From the NCBI RefSeq assembly GCF_026151205.1, contig NC_087079.1:1-64000 (forward strand): DNA of 64,000 nucleotides, given 5' to 3'. Below the pieces are notes generated by a model. It was not told the origin of the DNA. It saw only the letters and a program-made list of their open reading frames with translations, and did no database searches. Of this stretch, positions 44,561 through 57,500 are shown piece by piece (the stretch's first letter is position 1; every line of letters starts with the position of its first letter). The stretch comes from Bolinopsis microptera. Its lineage: Eukaryota > Ctenophora > Tentaculata > Lobata > Bolinopsidae. The translations under genes were made by a program, and so were the position numbers.

Positions 44561-45682
44561 ATAATTAAGCGTGAAAGAAACACTGCTATAATACAGTGCT
44601 ATAATATACTGATATTCACTTTGCTATAATGCGTCCCCTGGACTAAACTAAATCTTTTAATTTCCTTTTCAAGTAGTGGAAATCCGTCGTTCTGCATAGA
44701 AATATGACCAATAAAGAGTAAATATAATTTACCAATGACAAAGTGTTTGTAAACAGTAAATGAAAATGAATATAATATATTGCTGCAATAATTACGAGAC
44801 TATATGTGAAGGAACAGCTGCTCTTTATTACCAGCAGGTCAGCAGGTCGGCTCCAGGTGAGCTACCACCTTATTGTAAAATGTAGACTGCAGTAAATTTA
44901 GTAAATTTCCATACTTAGCACAGAAGCTTTCAACTGGTCCGAAATAACTAACGCAATCCTTCATACTTTTGTCAACTGATGGCAAAATTGGCAAGCATTA
45001 ACAAACAAGATTTATCATAATTGACTGCGAGGAAGTATAAATGGCTATTGAGTGATGAGTTATCCATTGTAGTTGGTGGGTGGGGGGGGGGGGCAACCCC
45101 GTAAGGCTAAACGTTACTTTTCTGGACGTTTTAGAAGATTCTGAGCAACAATGATTTTTTGAAATTTTAGGTTACAATTTCATGTCAAGGTTGGTTTTAA
45201 ATTTTCGACTAAAACTTTTTTAATTTTTGTTCAAAAGCAACAAAAGCAACACAAATTAAAACTTCTTGCTCTATGGATAGAATTGCATATATAATATGTT
45301 AAAAGTTGAAAAAATGCTGAAAAAACAAAATAATAGGTATTTATGGGGTTGCTCCGCCCCCTCCTGATTGGGAAGGAATGTCAAATTATATGATCATTGA
45401 GATTTTCTAGAACTGATGACAAAATTGGCAATCATTAACAAACAAGATTTAGCATAATTGACTGCGAGGAAGCTATAAATGGCTATTGATTCATGAATTG
45501 TTGTTGTTTAGGATGGCAAATATTAGTAAGATGAGTGAGATTTCTGGTTCTGAATTCTTTTCTATGATTATTTTAGAGTTTTTACTGAAACTTTCGTTAT
45601 AACGGCCAGGAAGGGGTACCACACGTCCAAATAACCTTTCCCGCCCATTCTCCAGTAGTATGTGGATTAAGAGGCATCATGC
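44561..45682. other. non-coding, no feature recognised
   Basis: AT-rich sequence with a G run of about 12 at 45083-45094. A roughly 60-base segment is repeated: CATTAACAAACAAGATTTA-GCATAATTGACTGCGAGGAAG-type text occurs at about 44995 and 45433. No gene seen. Confidence 0.45.
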
Positions 45683-45786
45683 CGGTTTGTCGGGGTTTGT
45701 CGGGGTTTGTCGGGGTTTGTCGGGGTTTGTCGGGATTTATCAGGGTTTGTCGGGGTTTGTCGGGGTTTGTCAGGGGGGGGGGGGGG
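45683..45786. repeat. 10-bp tandem repeat GGTTTGTCGG ending in a G run
   Basis: About nine decamers are followed by 14 G (45773-45786). Then an inverted pair, GTAGATATTTGTAG (about 45797) and CTACAAATATCTAC (about 45856), can form a hairpin. Confidence 0.88.
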
Positions 45787-45976
45787 CCAAGTGGATATTT
45801 GTAGATATTTGTAGAATGTCATCCACTTTTTTCGTGAATTATCCATTGACAATAATCTACAAATATCTACATTTATCTACAAAAAATGTATAGAAATTTG
45901 TGTGATTTCTTATCCATTACATGTTTTATCTATTGGATTCCAGAAAGCTTCCAGTAATCATACATGTCATTAAATA

Positions 45977-47628
45977 CGGGTATATGGCCCCCAGAATATA
46001 GGTCGTTTTTTGAGCACTTAGAAACAGGTGTTAAAACTACTTCTAAGCATGTTTAGGGCTGTAAATATGTACATAATAACCCTTTAAATGTTTCTTGGGT
46101 AGTTGAAAATAATTATTAGGTTTTTAAGTGTACTTTTTTTTCACCTGTAAAAATACCATTTTTTAACAGGGCCCCCAGAATATAGGTCCAAACATCTGTT
46201 CCTAAGTTGTTCTAAAATTGTCACAGACAGTTATATGCAGTCAGAATATGTTGCTGAGACTGTATTGATGATGCCAATGGCTCCAGATACTAAATTGAAA
46301 TGGTTTAGAGTATACTTAATAGCAAAAAATCAAAAACTACGGCCCCCAGAATATAGGTATGCAAAAATCGTCCTCAAATACTCCACCTTCATACATTTTG
46401 ATGATGCCATCTCTTCAGCATATGTTCTTTAACTGTTTCTCATCACTACCCCACATTCCTTAATGCTCAGGGTGACAGAGAAAATGCAGAATCTTGGTCG
46501 CTATTTTTTTTTTAAAACCTATATTCTGGGGGCCATATACCCGTAATGAGTAAAATCTTTAATTTTACTAGTTAAAAAGCTTTCATGCACTCATTTAGTA
46601 GGGATCTTAACTAAATACTTAAATAAGATTGAAGGAGTGTCCCTAGATATGATTGAGGGGGGCTGTTTTTATCTGTATCAATACAATGTGCACCTCAATG
46701 ACTGTAAATCAGACATTTTTGGCCGCCAAATTTTTTTAAAGGCCTAACTCAAAATTCTGTCCCAAAACTTAAGGTCATGAGACAATTCTACGTTGATTCT
46801 GAAAATTTCATGTGAAAATATTGAAACCCTATTGAGTTCTATTGTTTTGAGCGAAGTCAGTTTGAGATATGGGCGATTTTGTTCATTTTTTGCGATTATT
46901 TGAACACAGAATCCACAGTTAGGTAGATATTGAGCTGATAATCATAGAGAATGTGTAATATATGCTTACCTTCCATATAAAGTTGGTTTCATTCAAAAAT
47001 ATTGATATTTGACCAATTTATGGACCAAAATCGATCAAATTTGGTGCGTATGCCCAAATATGGGCATATGGTTTTTGTTTTTATCCCATAACTCGGCCAA
47101 TTTTTATCCAATTTTGATAAAACTTGATATGTGGGTTCAGGAGACTAGTAGCTACAAGTAGAGCATCCCAAAGCATGGTTTTGGGCATGTTCAGGGTTTT
47201 TGACCAACCTATATTCTGGGGGTCGTATAGACCTATATTCTGGGGGCCCGTAAAATTGTGGTGGCCATAACTTTTTTCCAAATTGTCAGTTTGCAGATGT
47301 CTCGATGAAAAGATAGCTTAAAATAATACTTATACTCATACCAGTAGTCTTAATGGCATGTGTTGGACAGATTTTTGTCATGACAATTTTTCGCCATATT
47401 TACCCCTCTAGAAAATGACAACATCGTTTAAATCTTTCGCTGTCATGACCAAATATACCAAAATACCTCATGTAGGTCCAAAATTTTTATCCAGAAACAT
47501 TAGTTACATGTTTTACTCCAACATAGCAGTAACAGATCCCATTAGTATCGCTTATCTTGGTTAGAACTGTATCCACTAACATGACCTATATTTTGGGGGC
47601 CACCTATATTCTGGGGGCCATATACCCG
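45977..47628 (+). mobile_element. composite TA-flanked element, copy A (family Y)
   Basis: This 1652-bp non-coding element starts CGGGTATATGGCCCCCAGAA and ends with its complement, with TA on both sides (45975-45976 and 47629-47630). A third, internal copy of the terminus ends at 46543, also followed by TA, so the left 567 bases are themselves a complete TIR-bounded unit. The motif GGCCCCCAGAATATAGGT or its complement occurs about eight times. TA duplications and TIRs suggest a Tc1/mariner-related non-autonomous element; no transposase was found. Confidence 0.82.
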
Positions 47629-47706
47629 TAATTGGTGGTTTAAAAAAGCTATAGTTGTGATGATAATCGAAATAAAACATGAAAATGTGAATACTGTTCA
47701 GTGACT

Positions 47707-47752
47707 GAGCTATAAAGGCCAACGTATGGGTACTGACTTTTGGCCCACCCTG
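47707..47752. repeat. solo mariner-type terminal repeat
   Basis: Matches the right end of the MITE at 24560-25212 (GGCCAACGTATG, then CTGACTTTTGGCCCACCCTG) and is followed by TA. No partner end was found nearby, so it is a remnant. Confidence 0.7.
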
Positions 47753-50275
47753 TATATAAATCCTAACCTAATGCTGGAAATGGTTTATTTAATTTATATG
47801 GTTTAAATACGGCAGTATTGGAATTGTAATTGTAAAAAATAAACTACTGTATTGCCGCTCATTAGGAAATAAATGCAAATTGGAGTTTCACTGTCTAAAT
47901 AATTGAAGAAGGAGGAAGTATGAAATGTTTAAGGTTGTTGTAGAGTCCTCTTACTCTCCGAAATCAGTTTTACCATTTACCAATCAGTCAATACTAAAAT
48001 TATATTCTGCTAAATGACCTGGTGCTCCGTGTAGTAGTAGCTTAGTAGTGCACTACAAGTAAGTTATAATGTGGATAATGATTAATGAGCCTTGCTGGAA
48101 TAGATAGGAGCGTGCTTCAAGCTTACTAACTTATTTAAAATATGTGCAAACCAACATTTTGCCCATTTATTCCTCAATTTTTAATCTAATGAGAATTGAT
48201 GGGGTTGTCCCCGCCCCCGCCCCCCCCTCCAGTCACTGGGCACGAGGCCCTGGGGCTTGGGGTATAAAGCATCGGAGTACAAAGCACGGGCCCAATTACC
48301 ACGTTCTTGGGTCTAACATCTTCGCAGCCAATAATTAGGTGCTGGAACAGGATAACGTTAATCAGTTGTTTCAGTTTAGGTTAAATATTGGGTTAGGGCC
48401 GGGGGAATGGGGATCGTTCACATATTATTTCGAAAACCTAACATTTCATGGTTTTACCATTTTAGCCATTTGAGACATAGTGACAGGCGCTTCTGGATTT
48501 TACGGAAACCACAAAATGGAATATACAGGGTGTACCGCATAAAGTGTGTATTTTTTCCACTTTAATAGTTTCTGACAAAATTAAGCTTCATTTTGTAAAA
48601 CTCTACCTACAACCGAAAGTGCACCTTGAAAATTTTAGCAGTAAAATTGGCAAAAACCAAACTAGTTACCTGTCAAAAATTGTCTGGTCGCAAATGAAGG
48701 ATGCAGCACGGTATTTTGAATATTTGAGCGATCCACTGGAATCATTTAAAAGGTAAACTGTTTCTGACCCCCTGCCGTGCCTTTCAAAACCGTTCCTTAG
48801 TTAAATAGTTGAATATTAGCATTACATCGTCAGAATCCTTCGGCTAGTAGTTCTAATGCTGTATAGTGTACAAACTCTTACAACCAGCACAGAAACATCC
48901 CAAAACAACTTTACTTATAACATAGCACACTAATTGCAACCAAATCTATAAATTTATTTTATAATAATATAATTTATATAATAATAATAATATATAATAA
49001 TAACATTATTTATTAATAATATTTTTGATCTCTTCTATCTCCGTAATATAGCTTTGATGGGAAAGATTAGACCTGGGCGTTGTTTTAAGCTATCCTTTGT
49101 TTAGAACTTTTATTTAATAATTTATATAAAATAATATTTAATTACAAATATAAACTCAACTGGAAATTGACGTGTGCATGAAGCAACTAACCAGAAAGAT
49201 AATCACAGTAAGTAAAAAGTAAGTAAAAAGGTCTTCAGAGAACCTGGAAATTCTGAATTAGTTGTAACATTTCCCTTTGCATCACAAAGGCTTTTGTCAA
49301 CAAAGAAGCTTTTACAAATGTGTATAGCTGAACAGCTTGATGAGCTACGAACCACCCCCTTCATGCCATATAATACGGACCCAATTATGGTTCACTTTGG
49401 TTAATTAGTGTTATATAACACTATAATACCTCCGCCACTGAGTAGAACCGGAATGTATTATAACATGAAGACTTTGTTGTAACTTTGTTGTAACTTAGTA
49501 TGAAAAGCATTAATTAGAAATAAGTTGTAGAATTTTTGGTTGGAATGTGGTTACATTTTAAGACATCATGAAGACAATTTTGTTTCTAATAAATTAGTTA
49601 TATTTTATGCAGTATCTTTGTAGCAAAGTAGCGGGGTAGTAGAAACTGTGTTCCGTTTCGAACGTCCCATCTAGGCTCACTACTAAAAATGGGGCTCTGT
49701 CCGAGAAATTTAAAAATCTCTGATGCCCTGAAATAATAATTATTTATAATTTATACAAGTCTGCGACCCACATGGAATAATATTACTAAAGTATTCCATA
49801 ATCGATACTTATTACCGCATGAATCAGCAGCTCGTGAAATAAAGCTAACATATTGCACATAAGTTGTCCACGTTATTCTACAATCTACATTCTACATGCG
49901 TCATGCGTGTAAAACTGCGAAATCGTACCTCAAAAGTCAAAAGGCTGTGTAGTTATAAGCGTTAAAAGTCCAAATGTAGGAATTTTCGTGTTCAGGCTGG
50001 TTCTGAGTGAAGTCCATCAGCTAATTGCGCAACGTTTAAATCTGATGGAGTTTATTTATGATATTAATAGCATTGATTTAGTGAACGCTGAAACTATTCA
50101 GTTATATTATTATAGCTGGTAAGCTTTTAGACCCCAGCTAGACGGCACGCTCTTTATCAACAGTAAGGGGCTAGAGAGATGGTAGTGTAAGTACCACAAT
50201 AAATGGGACTGGCATCTCTCAGGAATAAAAAATATTTTACAATTACCTATAAAAATGTATATTACTGAAATTTTT
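47753..50275. other. non-coding, transposon remnants only
   Basis: TACAGGGTGTACCGCATAAA at about 48531 resembles a mariner-type end, but no partner was found. AT-rich (TAATAA)n-like DNA lies at 48955-49020. C- and G-rich runs lie at 48208-48228. No gene recognised. Confidence 0.4.
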
Positions 50276-50713
50276 TCTCACATTCTTACCTCACGCTCTA
50301 ACCTCACGCTCTAACCCCACACTCTAACCTCACGCTCTAACCTCTCACTCTAACCTCACACTCCAACCTCACGCTCTAACCTCACGCTCTAACCCCACAC
50401 TCTAACCTCACGCTCTAACCTCACACTCTAACCTCACACTCCAACCTCATGCTTTAACCTCACACTCTAACCTCACGCTCTAACCTCACGCTCTAACCCC
50501 AGACTCTAACCTCACGCTCTAACCTCACGCTCTAACCCCACACTCTAACCTCACGCTCTAACCTCACGCTCTAACCTCACACTCCAACCTCACGCTCTAA
50601 CCCCACACTCTAACTTCACGCTCTAACCCCACACTCTAACTTCACGCTCTAACCTCACACTCTAACCTCGCGCTCTAACCTCACGCTCTAACCTCACGCT
50701 CTAACCTCACACT
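50276..50713. repeat. 13-bp minisatellite CACGCTCTAACCT
   Basis: About 33 copies with variants CACACTCTAACCC and CACACTCCAACCT. The CTAACC core is reminiscent of telomeric repeat, but the period is 13 and the context is internal. Confidence 0.92.
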
Positions 50714-51902
50714 ATTGTTAGTAGTTTATTAACACTATCATACTACTTAAAAAAGCATAAAGCACAGTGCAAAGTTCTAACTCAATAGCCTATCACGTGA
50801 TCCAGTGACCTTTTAAAGCCAATAATCACGTAAACTATAAATTACTCCTCGCAACCAATAGTGGAGAAACAGAAAGTGTATTATATGAAATGAGATAAAA
50901 TTATTGAAGGTACAAATTGTTAGACCATCTCTTTCAATCATGTAATCATCAGCTAGAACTTACAAATATGAAATGAAATATTAGAGCATATCCTGCTCAT
51001 ATTGATAATCGATATTAAAATATCAATTTATGTCTGAGCGGGGCTGAGTAATACACAGTTTATATATATTTAAATTTAACAAATCTAAACTTTAAGACTT
51101 AAGTACAACCGAAGATATTAGAAACTTGACTTTATTTTTATTTTAGTAGTAATAAACCCGCGATAGGATATGTTAATAGGATATGTTAATAGGATATGTT
51201 ACATAAATTTATATAATGATAATCATATGTTCAAACAATTGCAATATCAATAAATATTATGATGAATCGTTCACCCTAGATTTGAAAATAAAATTAGTCT
51301 ACACTAAAGCATCAATAATTTATATTATATGTAAATTGATTTTTTTCATTTCTCCGTGTTCCTGTTTATTTTGAATTGAAAATTACTAATAATCTTAATA
51401 TACTATCAAGGCGTTAGAAATCCAAGTATTTTGTTAACGCACGCACTGAGGGGGGGGGGGTTCTTTACACTTTTTTACACGATACATAAAAAATGGAAAA
51501 AGTTTAGTGTCAAAAAGTGTAGTGAACCCCCGCCCCCACCCTCACGCACTAAGTGTGGCAGTGAAATATTGAAAGAAAATGCAGTGAATGCTAAATGCTT
51601 TATCGCAGTTTTTATATTTTACTGCATTATCAATCAGAGCGGTAAAGTGAACTGAGCAAGAGAATTGCACATTTGGGATATACTGGCGAAATTAATGAGC
51701 ACAGTTGATTTTATAAAGTCATCTCCTAGTGCAGTATACACTGACATCTATTAGCTATCCAGAAACCCAGACTTTTGCCAAATTTGTCTGGTCTTGAAAA
51801 CAAATAGATGCAATTAATTTATTCTTGAGAGTTGAGAACACAATGGGAATAAAAAGCAATCTCTGGATTGGATTTTTAAACCTAGTTTGATTGCATAGCA
51901 AA
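50714..51902. other. non-coding, no feature recognised
   Basis: AT-rich sequence. AGGATATGTTAAT occurs three times in tandem at about 51165-51200. An inverted G-run/C-run pair lies at 51450-51460 and 51527-51540. No supported ORF. Confidence 0.4.
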
Positions 51903-52377
51903 AGTGTGGTAGTCAAGGTGAAGTGTGGTAGTCAGGGTGAAGTGTGGTAGTCAGGGTGAAGTGTGGTAGTCAGGGTGAAGTGGTGGTAGTCAGGGTGAAG
52001 TGTGGTAGTCAGGGTGAAGTGTGGTAGTCAGGATGAAGTGTGGTAGTCAGGGTGAAGTGTGGTAGTCAGGGTGAAGTGTGGTAGTCAGGGTGAAGGTGTG
52101 GTAGTCAGGGTAAAGTGTGGTAGTCAGGTGAAGTGTGGTAGTCAGGGTGAAGTGTGGTAGTCAGGGTGAAGTGTGGTAGTCAGGGTGAAGTGTGGTAGTC
52201 AGGGTGAAGTGTGGTAGTCAGGGATGAAGTGTGGTAGTCAGGTGAAGTGTGGTAGTCAGGGTGAAGTGTGGTAGTCAGGGTGAAGTGTGGTAGTCAGGGT
52301 GAAGTGTGGTAGTCAGGGTGAAGTGTGGTAGTCAGGGTGACGTGTGGTAGTCAGGGTGAAGTGTGGTAGTCGGGTGA
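51903..52377. repeat. 19-bp minisatellite AGTGTGGTAGTCAGGGTGA
   Basis: About 25 tandem copies with occasional one-base indels. It lies upstream of the small ORF at 52504. Confidence 0.93.
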
Positions 52378-52503
52378 AGATAAACAAAAGTAGGTATGTT
52401 TTGAGAGAGAAGACCTTTCCAGAGCGAGACGTTCTGCCCCATCCCACACTTCAAACTGAGAAACCACCCACGCATATGAACAGTATTATAATTCTTCTGT
52501 CAG

Positions 52504-52719
52504 AGTAACTACCGAGAGATGTTTCGCTCTCCCAAGCACTTCAAATCGGAGTCTTTCTACCCCATCGAAGAGGGAACCCCTCTCCTGATACAAACGAGAA
52601 GAGCGACAGCTAAACAGGAAAAAAATCCACGACATGCACTGACCAAAACTAAATCATCCAAATCCTTAGCAAGCCATAGCACTTTTGTGGATTTTGGAGA
52701 ATTCCGAGTTATTCTGTAA
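52504..52719 (+). CDS. small hypothetical ORF or terminal exon
   Basis: An open frame of 66 codons runs from ATG 52519 to TAA 52719. It extends back in frame to 52504, directly after a good acceptor (TTCTTCTGTCAG). The peptide is basic and polar (SESFYPIEEGTPLLIQTRR, TKTKSSKSL) with no membrane segment, and I recognise no family. It could be a small gene or a phase-0 last exon of an upstream plus-strand gene. The PX-SH3 gene ends in phase 1 at exon 8, so it would need an intermediate exon to join here. Confidence 0.35.
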   Translation, partial: SNYREMFRSPKHFKSESFYPIEEGTPLLIQTRRATAKQEKNPRHALTKTKSSKSLASHSTFVDFGEFRVIL

Positions 52720-52999
52720 AACGCCCACCAGTGCCCCAATCACCACAAAAGACCGTGCAGTGTATAAACAAAGCCTGTTTTTATTAGATGAGGTAACGTC
52801 CTCCTACCACGTACTCCACATCCAGTGAGAACTAAACCGAATTACGGGGTAATGTACGGTGGGTAACCGCGTGGAAATGTAACCGATTCATCCCATGTTT
52901 CTTTCTTTTTTTTCGCAACTCTCCTTAGCTTTTCTCTGCTCTTGGGCGTGCTTTGTGCTGTCTTTCTCAAAAGTTTTTCATTCTCTTTTTTTCTTTCAG

Positions 53000-53091
53000 A
53001 TCTCTCACCTCAGGTTGACCGCTTTCCTGGACCTTACAGATGTCAAATCGTACTTACAGCCAGGAACAGAAGAAACATTCTCTTTATATAA
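53000..53091 (+). CDS. candidate terminal exon of the PX-SH3 gene
   Basis: After a very strong polypyrimidine tract and CTTTCAG acceptor, a phase-1 reading gives DLSPQVDRFPGPYRC and stops at TAA 53091. The phase matches the open donor of PX-SH3 exon 8 at 28208. The distance (about 25 kb across the array) and the lack of conservation evidence make this speculative. The overlapping hydrophobic ORF in another frame is probably a product of the pyrimidine tract. Confidence 0.25.
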
Positions 53092-54588
53092 TTTCTTCAT
53101 CAAACTGATTTGGTCGGATCTTTTACTTCTTCTCTCGTATATTAGTGCCTTCAAAATCATAGTATTCATCAACGTCTCCCTCCACCAATTTGAACCATTT
53201 GTATTTGCGTTATTATTCCAATTTGCTATGTCAATTGGTTAAACACTGTTCCACAGTAGGCTTTACTTTTGGTAAATTGGCAACTGTTATTTTTTATTTT
53301 TTTATTATATCAGGGCATTATCGACAAATTACACCCGAAGATATTGTTTAAACTACCTAGGAAGGGAGCACCCAATTTTTTCCTCAAAATTAATTTAATC
53401 TTTAAAAAAATGAGAACTGCTAATCGGTAATACGTAAAGCTACTAATCATTGTTCCTGTCACAACCCGTGAATCCATGATAGAGGCTGTAACAATGCAGT
53501 CTGAAGCTCCACGATGGTCCGTGCACCCTGCTTATCTCCCCATAAACCCTGTAAACCGTCCCAACTAACAAGCTATTCACAGGAACATCTCCTGTCTGTG
53601 AGGCTCTCTGCATCCAGAAAGCAGCTACTCTTCCTTATATGGGCATCACGTGGCTACTCTTGCCCTACTGCTCCACGTATCGGGGGTTATCTGGACACTA
53701 GAACCCTTACCAGGCTGATAATAACATGCGGGCAGATGTAGACAGGGCTGTTGTCTGGAGATATAGGTAGTATGTCTTCAGTCACACTTGTCAGAACCGC
53801 CCCCAGCAGCTTATTTAATATCAGCCTCAGACCAAAGGTCATCAGTGTTCAGTGGTTTGCTTTTCGAGAGCTCCATTGAGGTATGGAGCCGTTAGTTTTA
53901 TTTCTCAGTTCTTCTATATGGACTGAGTGCGTGGAACTTTTTTGTCTAAAATATGGAGGTTATTTTCTTTTCGGACACATTTAAATTATATTATATCAAG
54001 GCGAACTAAATAGTTGTTAGGGCCACGCTTTTTTAACTCGTACGTTTTTATCTGTAGATCTGTGTAGTATTTGTTTAATAAGTTCATGAAAACTTTTGTG
54101 ATCTATTTCGTTACACGATGTAACATTTAAACGGAAGTAGTTTTTTCTCGAGCCCATTGAGAGTCATATTTACTGTCTAAGCGCAGTAACAATAGGTTTT
54201 TGAATAAGAATTTGTTTATTCCACGCCAGCAATCATTCGTCGATAATGCCCATTTTACAAGCTTATATAAGTCACCTTGTTTTTTATACTGAAGAGTAAA
54301 ACATCCGAACTCTTGTCGTACCGTACATGAGGTATTGGAACAAAACCTGTGTGAGAAACAAGGTTAGTACTTTAGTAGTAGTGTGAGAAACAGTGTTAGT
54401 ACTTTAGTAGTATCCAGCATATCCACCTGTTTGAGAGGGTTAGTACTTAAGTAGTATTCAGAATATCCATATCCGGCCCCAATTGTAATGTTATCATGGT
54501 CCCACCGCTGTGTTCCGGGTTATATTATCCGACATAAAGTTTACAAATGTTAGCATTGATCATAGGCTCTAACAAAATATAAGCTCAC
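53092..54588. other. no gene recognised; should contain further attractin-like exons or intron
   Basis: The minus-strand kelch gene leaves 54589 with an open donor, so this stretch is at least partly its intron. A short GT-AG-bounded minus-strand segment at about 53716-53759 could be an exon but shows no domain similarity. Small repeats of GTTAGTACTTTAGTAGTA occur three times at 54365-54450. Confidence 0.4.
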
Positions 54589-57500
54589 CTCCGAACACGA
54601 CAATACTCCCTGAGTCCTCATCATACACAGCAGAGTGGCCGTACCGTCTTATCTCAGAACACTTGTAGATAGTGGGGGTCACCAGACCCCATACGGGACT
54701 CCGGGAGGATAGATCCATGGTGTGAAGTGAGCAGGAATAGTGGTCCGTGTCTCCACCGGTAAGACCTGTCAAGTGATTAGATTATCAATTGGCTGATTAG
54801 TAATAAGTATGAGATCGTAAATTTATCGGTAAATTTAAAAAATATATAGAATATTTTGGATTACCGCCCCAAACAATTTAACAAAGACTGTTAATTGTAA
54901 CCCGCCCTATGATGAATGAAACCCGCTATATGATGAATGTACTACGGCAGACTTTTCTAAAAATACATTTCGTTATAATAATGATAATAATAAAATTTGG
55001 TAGCTTAAACACAAACTCTAAGCCCAGTGGATAAACCACAAAACTTATGCTCTATTGTGTGAAACAAAGATACTAGATTAAGATAACTATCAAGGAGTGT
55101 ATGCATAGGACATAAAAAGTTTTGGAACGAAGATGACATGCTTGTGAAGCGAGCTAACAGTCTAATTGCTAATAAGTTCAAAAAGATCATGACATTAGGT
55201 TGCATCCTAAACAGTTTAAGCAAATAACATAAAGTTATTATATTGTCAATTAATCGCTCATGCCATAACTTTTCTTAAACAGGTGAGTTTTTAATAATGT
55301 TTTGAACAGATCAACATCGGAACAAGTCTTAATTTCAATTGGTAGTTGGTTCCAGATTTTCGGAGCAACAGTCTGAAACGCTCTTGGGTGTGATCTTGTA
55401 GATCCGACGGGTAGGTGTAAGGAGGAAGTTCTTCTGCTACTCGAACTAACAAATGTTACTAGATCACACAGATATGCAGGAGCAACACCATTGACTGCTT
55501 TGAAAATCAGTAAGCATAACTTAAACTCAATCCTCTCCTTCACCTTGAGCCAATGAAGGGATTTGAGCTTCTCCTCGACTGAGTCTCTCTTCTTTAATCA
55601 AAAAACCAGACGGCATGCTCGGTTCTGAATGTTCTGCAGCTGCGTAATTGAGGCTTGACTACAACCATAGTAAAGTGCATTGCAGTAGTCAAGCGATGAG
55701 ATTACAATTGCTTGAGTCAGTGTTCCCATCTGTTTGGTTGTGAGGAATGTTTTCATCTTAGCAAGGTCTCTTAGTTTCAGAAAACACGATGTTTTAAGTT
55801 GCTTGATTTGCTCACCAAAGTGAGCAAATGATTGGTCCTCTTCTTGTTAATTTAAACAGACAAGTAACAATTAAACAATTAGGGTTTAAATTAAAATAAC
55901 AAACTTATTAATAAATGATCAGTATTCACTATTCAGTAATCTTAAAGCAGGATCATGTTTTTGCAACTCCTAACAGCCCTGCTAGCCCTCCATTGCAGCA
56001 TCCCCACTATATCGGCATCAGAGAGATCCTTAACAAAGGCACTGCAGTTCGGTACCACCCTTGGTGACTACGTAGAGTTTTCACCTGATATGAGCCAAGT
56101 CAAAGACTCCCTAACGGTGTGTTCATGGGTAAAGAAACAGCTGACTGGCCCCTTCAGATCCTGGTTTAGCTACAAAACGTCAACATACATTTGGGAGATC
56201 CTAATATCAGATGGTGGTTACTACAACCGGATTCACAACATCAACAACGACCTGAGAAGTGCTGTTACAGTACCCCTCAACACGTGGACTCATCAATGTC
56301 AAAGTTGGTCAACAAGCACTGGGACAATGAAGACCTACTATAATGGTACTCTGATAGGGTCTAAAGGTAATTGGAACTCAGATCCATTAGAAGAGGGGGG
56401 TGTCATCACTCTGGGACAAGAAGCTGCCACCCCACTTCAAGTAGAAGTATTCGGTGGGCAGCTGATGAAACTAGATATATTTGGAAAAGTGCTCAGTTCA
56501 GAAGAAATTGCAGAGTTATACAACGCTGGGAGATGTTCAGATGTAGAAAAGAAGCACCAGGAAGTCAGGTTCATCACCTGGGAGAGCATCTTGAGTCAGG
56601 ACAGAACTGGTAATGTCACAGAAGTGAATCCTGGGTGTCCTGCTGAAGAAGAAGAGGAGGAAGAAAAGGATGATTGTGAGTGTACTCACAGTATTTGGGA
56701 CATACTGTATGATCAGACCTACTTTAACCAAACACTGACAACAGAGAAACTGACCGAGCTAAAATCCACTTGGAACATGTTGGGTAAGTAAGCAAGTTGG
56801 GTTTGCTATTATCTTAATATGTACAGCGATTTTTAATAATCTTTAGAAGGAAACTATTTCATTAACAAATGTTTTAATTCTGAAAGGGGGAGGGGTGATG
56901 GACACTTTTTTTGACACGTGACAGTGGTAACCAGTTTTGTCTGGATATGCTGGAACCTGATTGATTAATTTATCTGTCACGTGTCAAAATAAATGTTATT
57001 CGCCTCTTCACCTGTTTAAAAATCCATAACACGTTAAACAATTCTCATGTTTAAATAAACATTAATATATAATTTGTTTGCAGAACATTTCGTCGGGACA
57101 CCGATCACAGAAAACATCGTATCTCATTACAAAGTCTTCCATCCTATGCCTGCAGAGCTAGAGGAAGAGAACGAAGAAAAAGAAGAGGGAGATTGTGAGT
57201 GTTCCCACAGTATTTGGGACATGCTAAATGATCAGACCTACTTCAACCAAACACTCACCACCGAGAAACTTACCGAGCTAAATGCTAACTGGAACATGTT
57301 GGGTAAGTAAATAATTACCATGAGTAGGTTTAGTTCATGTCTTAATATATTTTTAGAGATTTTCCTTCGTTCTGGTTAGACTACGACTGGATACTGGTGC
57401 AGGGGAGGTTAACCGTATTTGTTGTGACACGTGATAGAAAGTCTTGTTTGATTGGCTAATTATACTGGAAGCTGACTGGTTAATTACTGGCACGTGTCAT

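Noticed and set aside
46235-46432. 65-codon ORF duplicated at 59451-59648
   Set aside because: It lies inside the two copies of the composite TA element and contains its 18-bp terminal motif; duplicated because the element is.
52895-53242. Hydrophobic 115-codon ORF suggesting a membrane protein
   Set aside because: Its hydrophobicity comes from a T-rich splice-acceptor tract; no conserved motif.
53716-53759. Possible additional attractin-like exon
   Set aside because: GT-AG bounded and open, but only 44 bases long and without kelch or PSI features.
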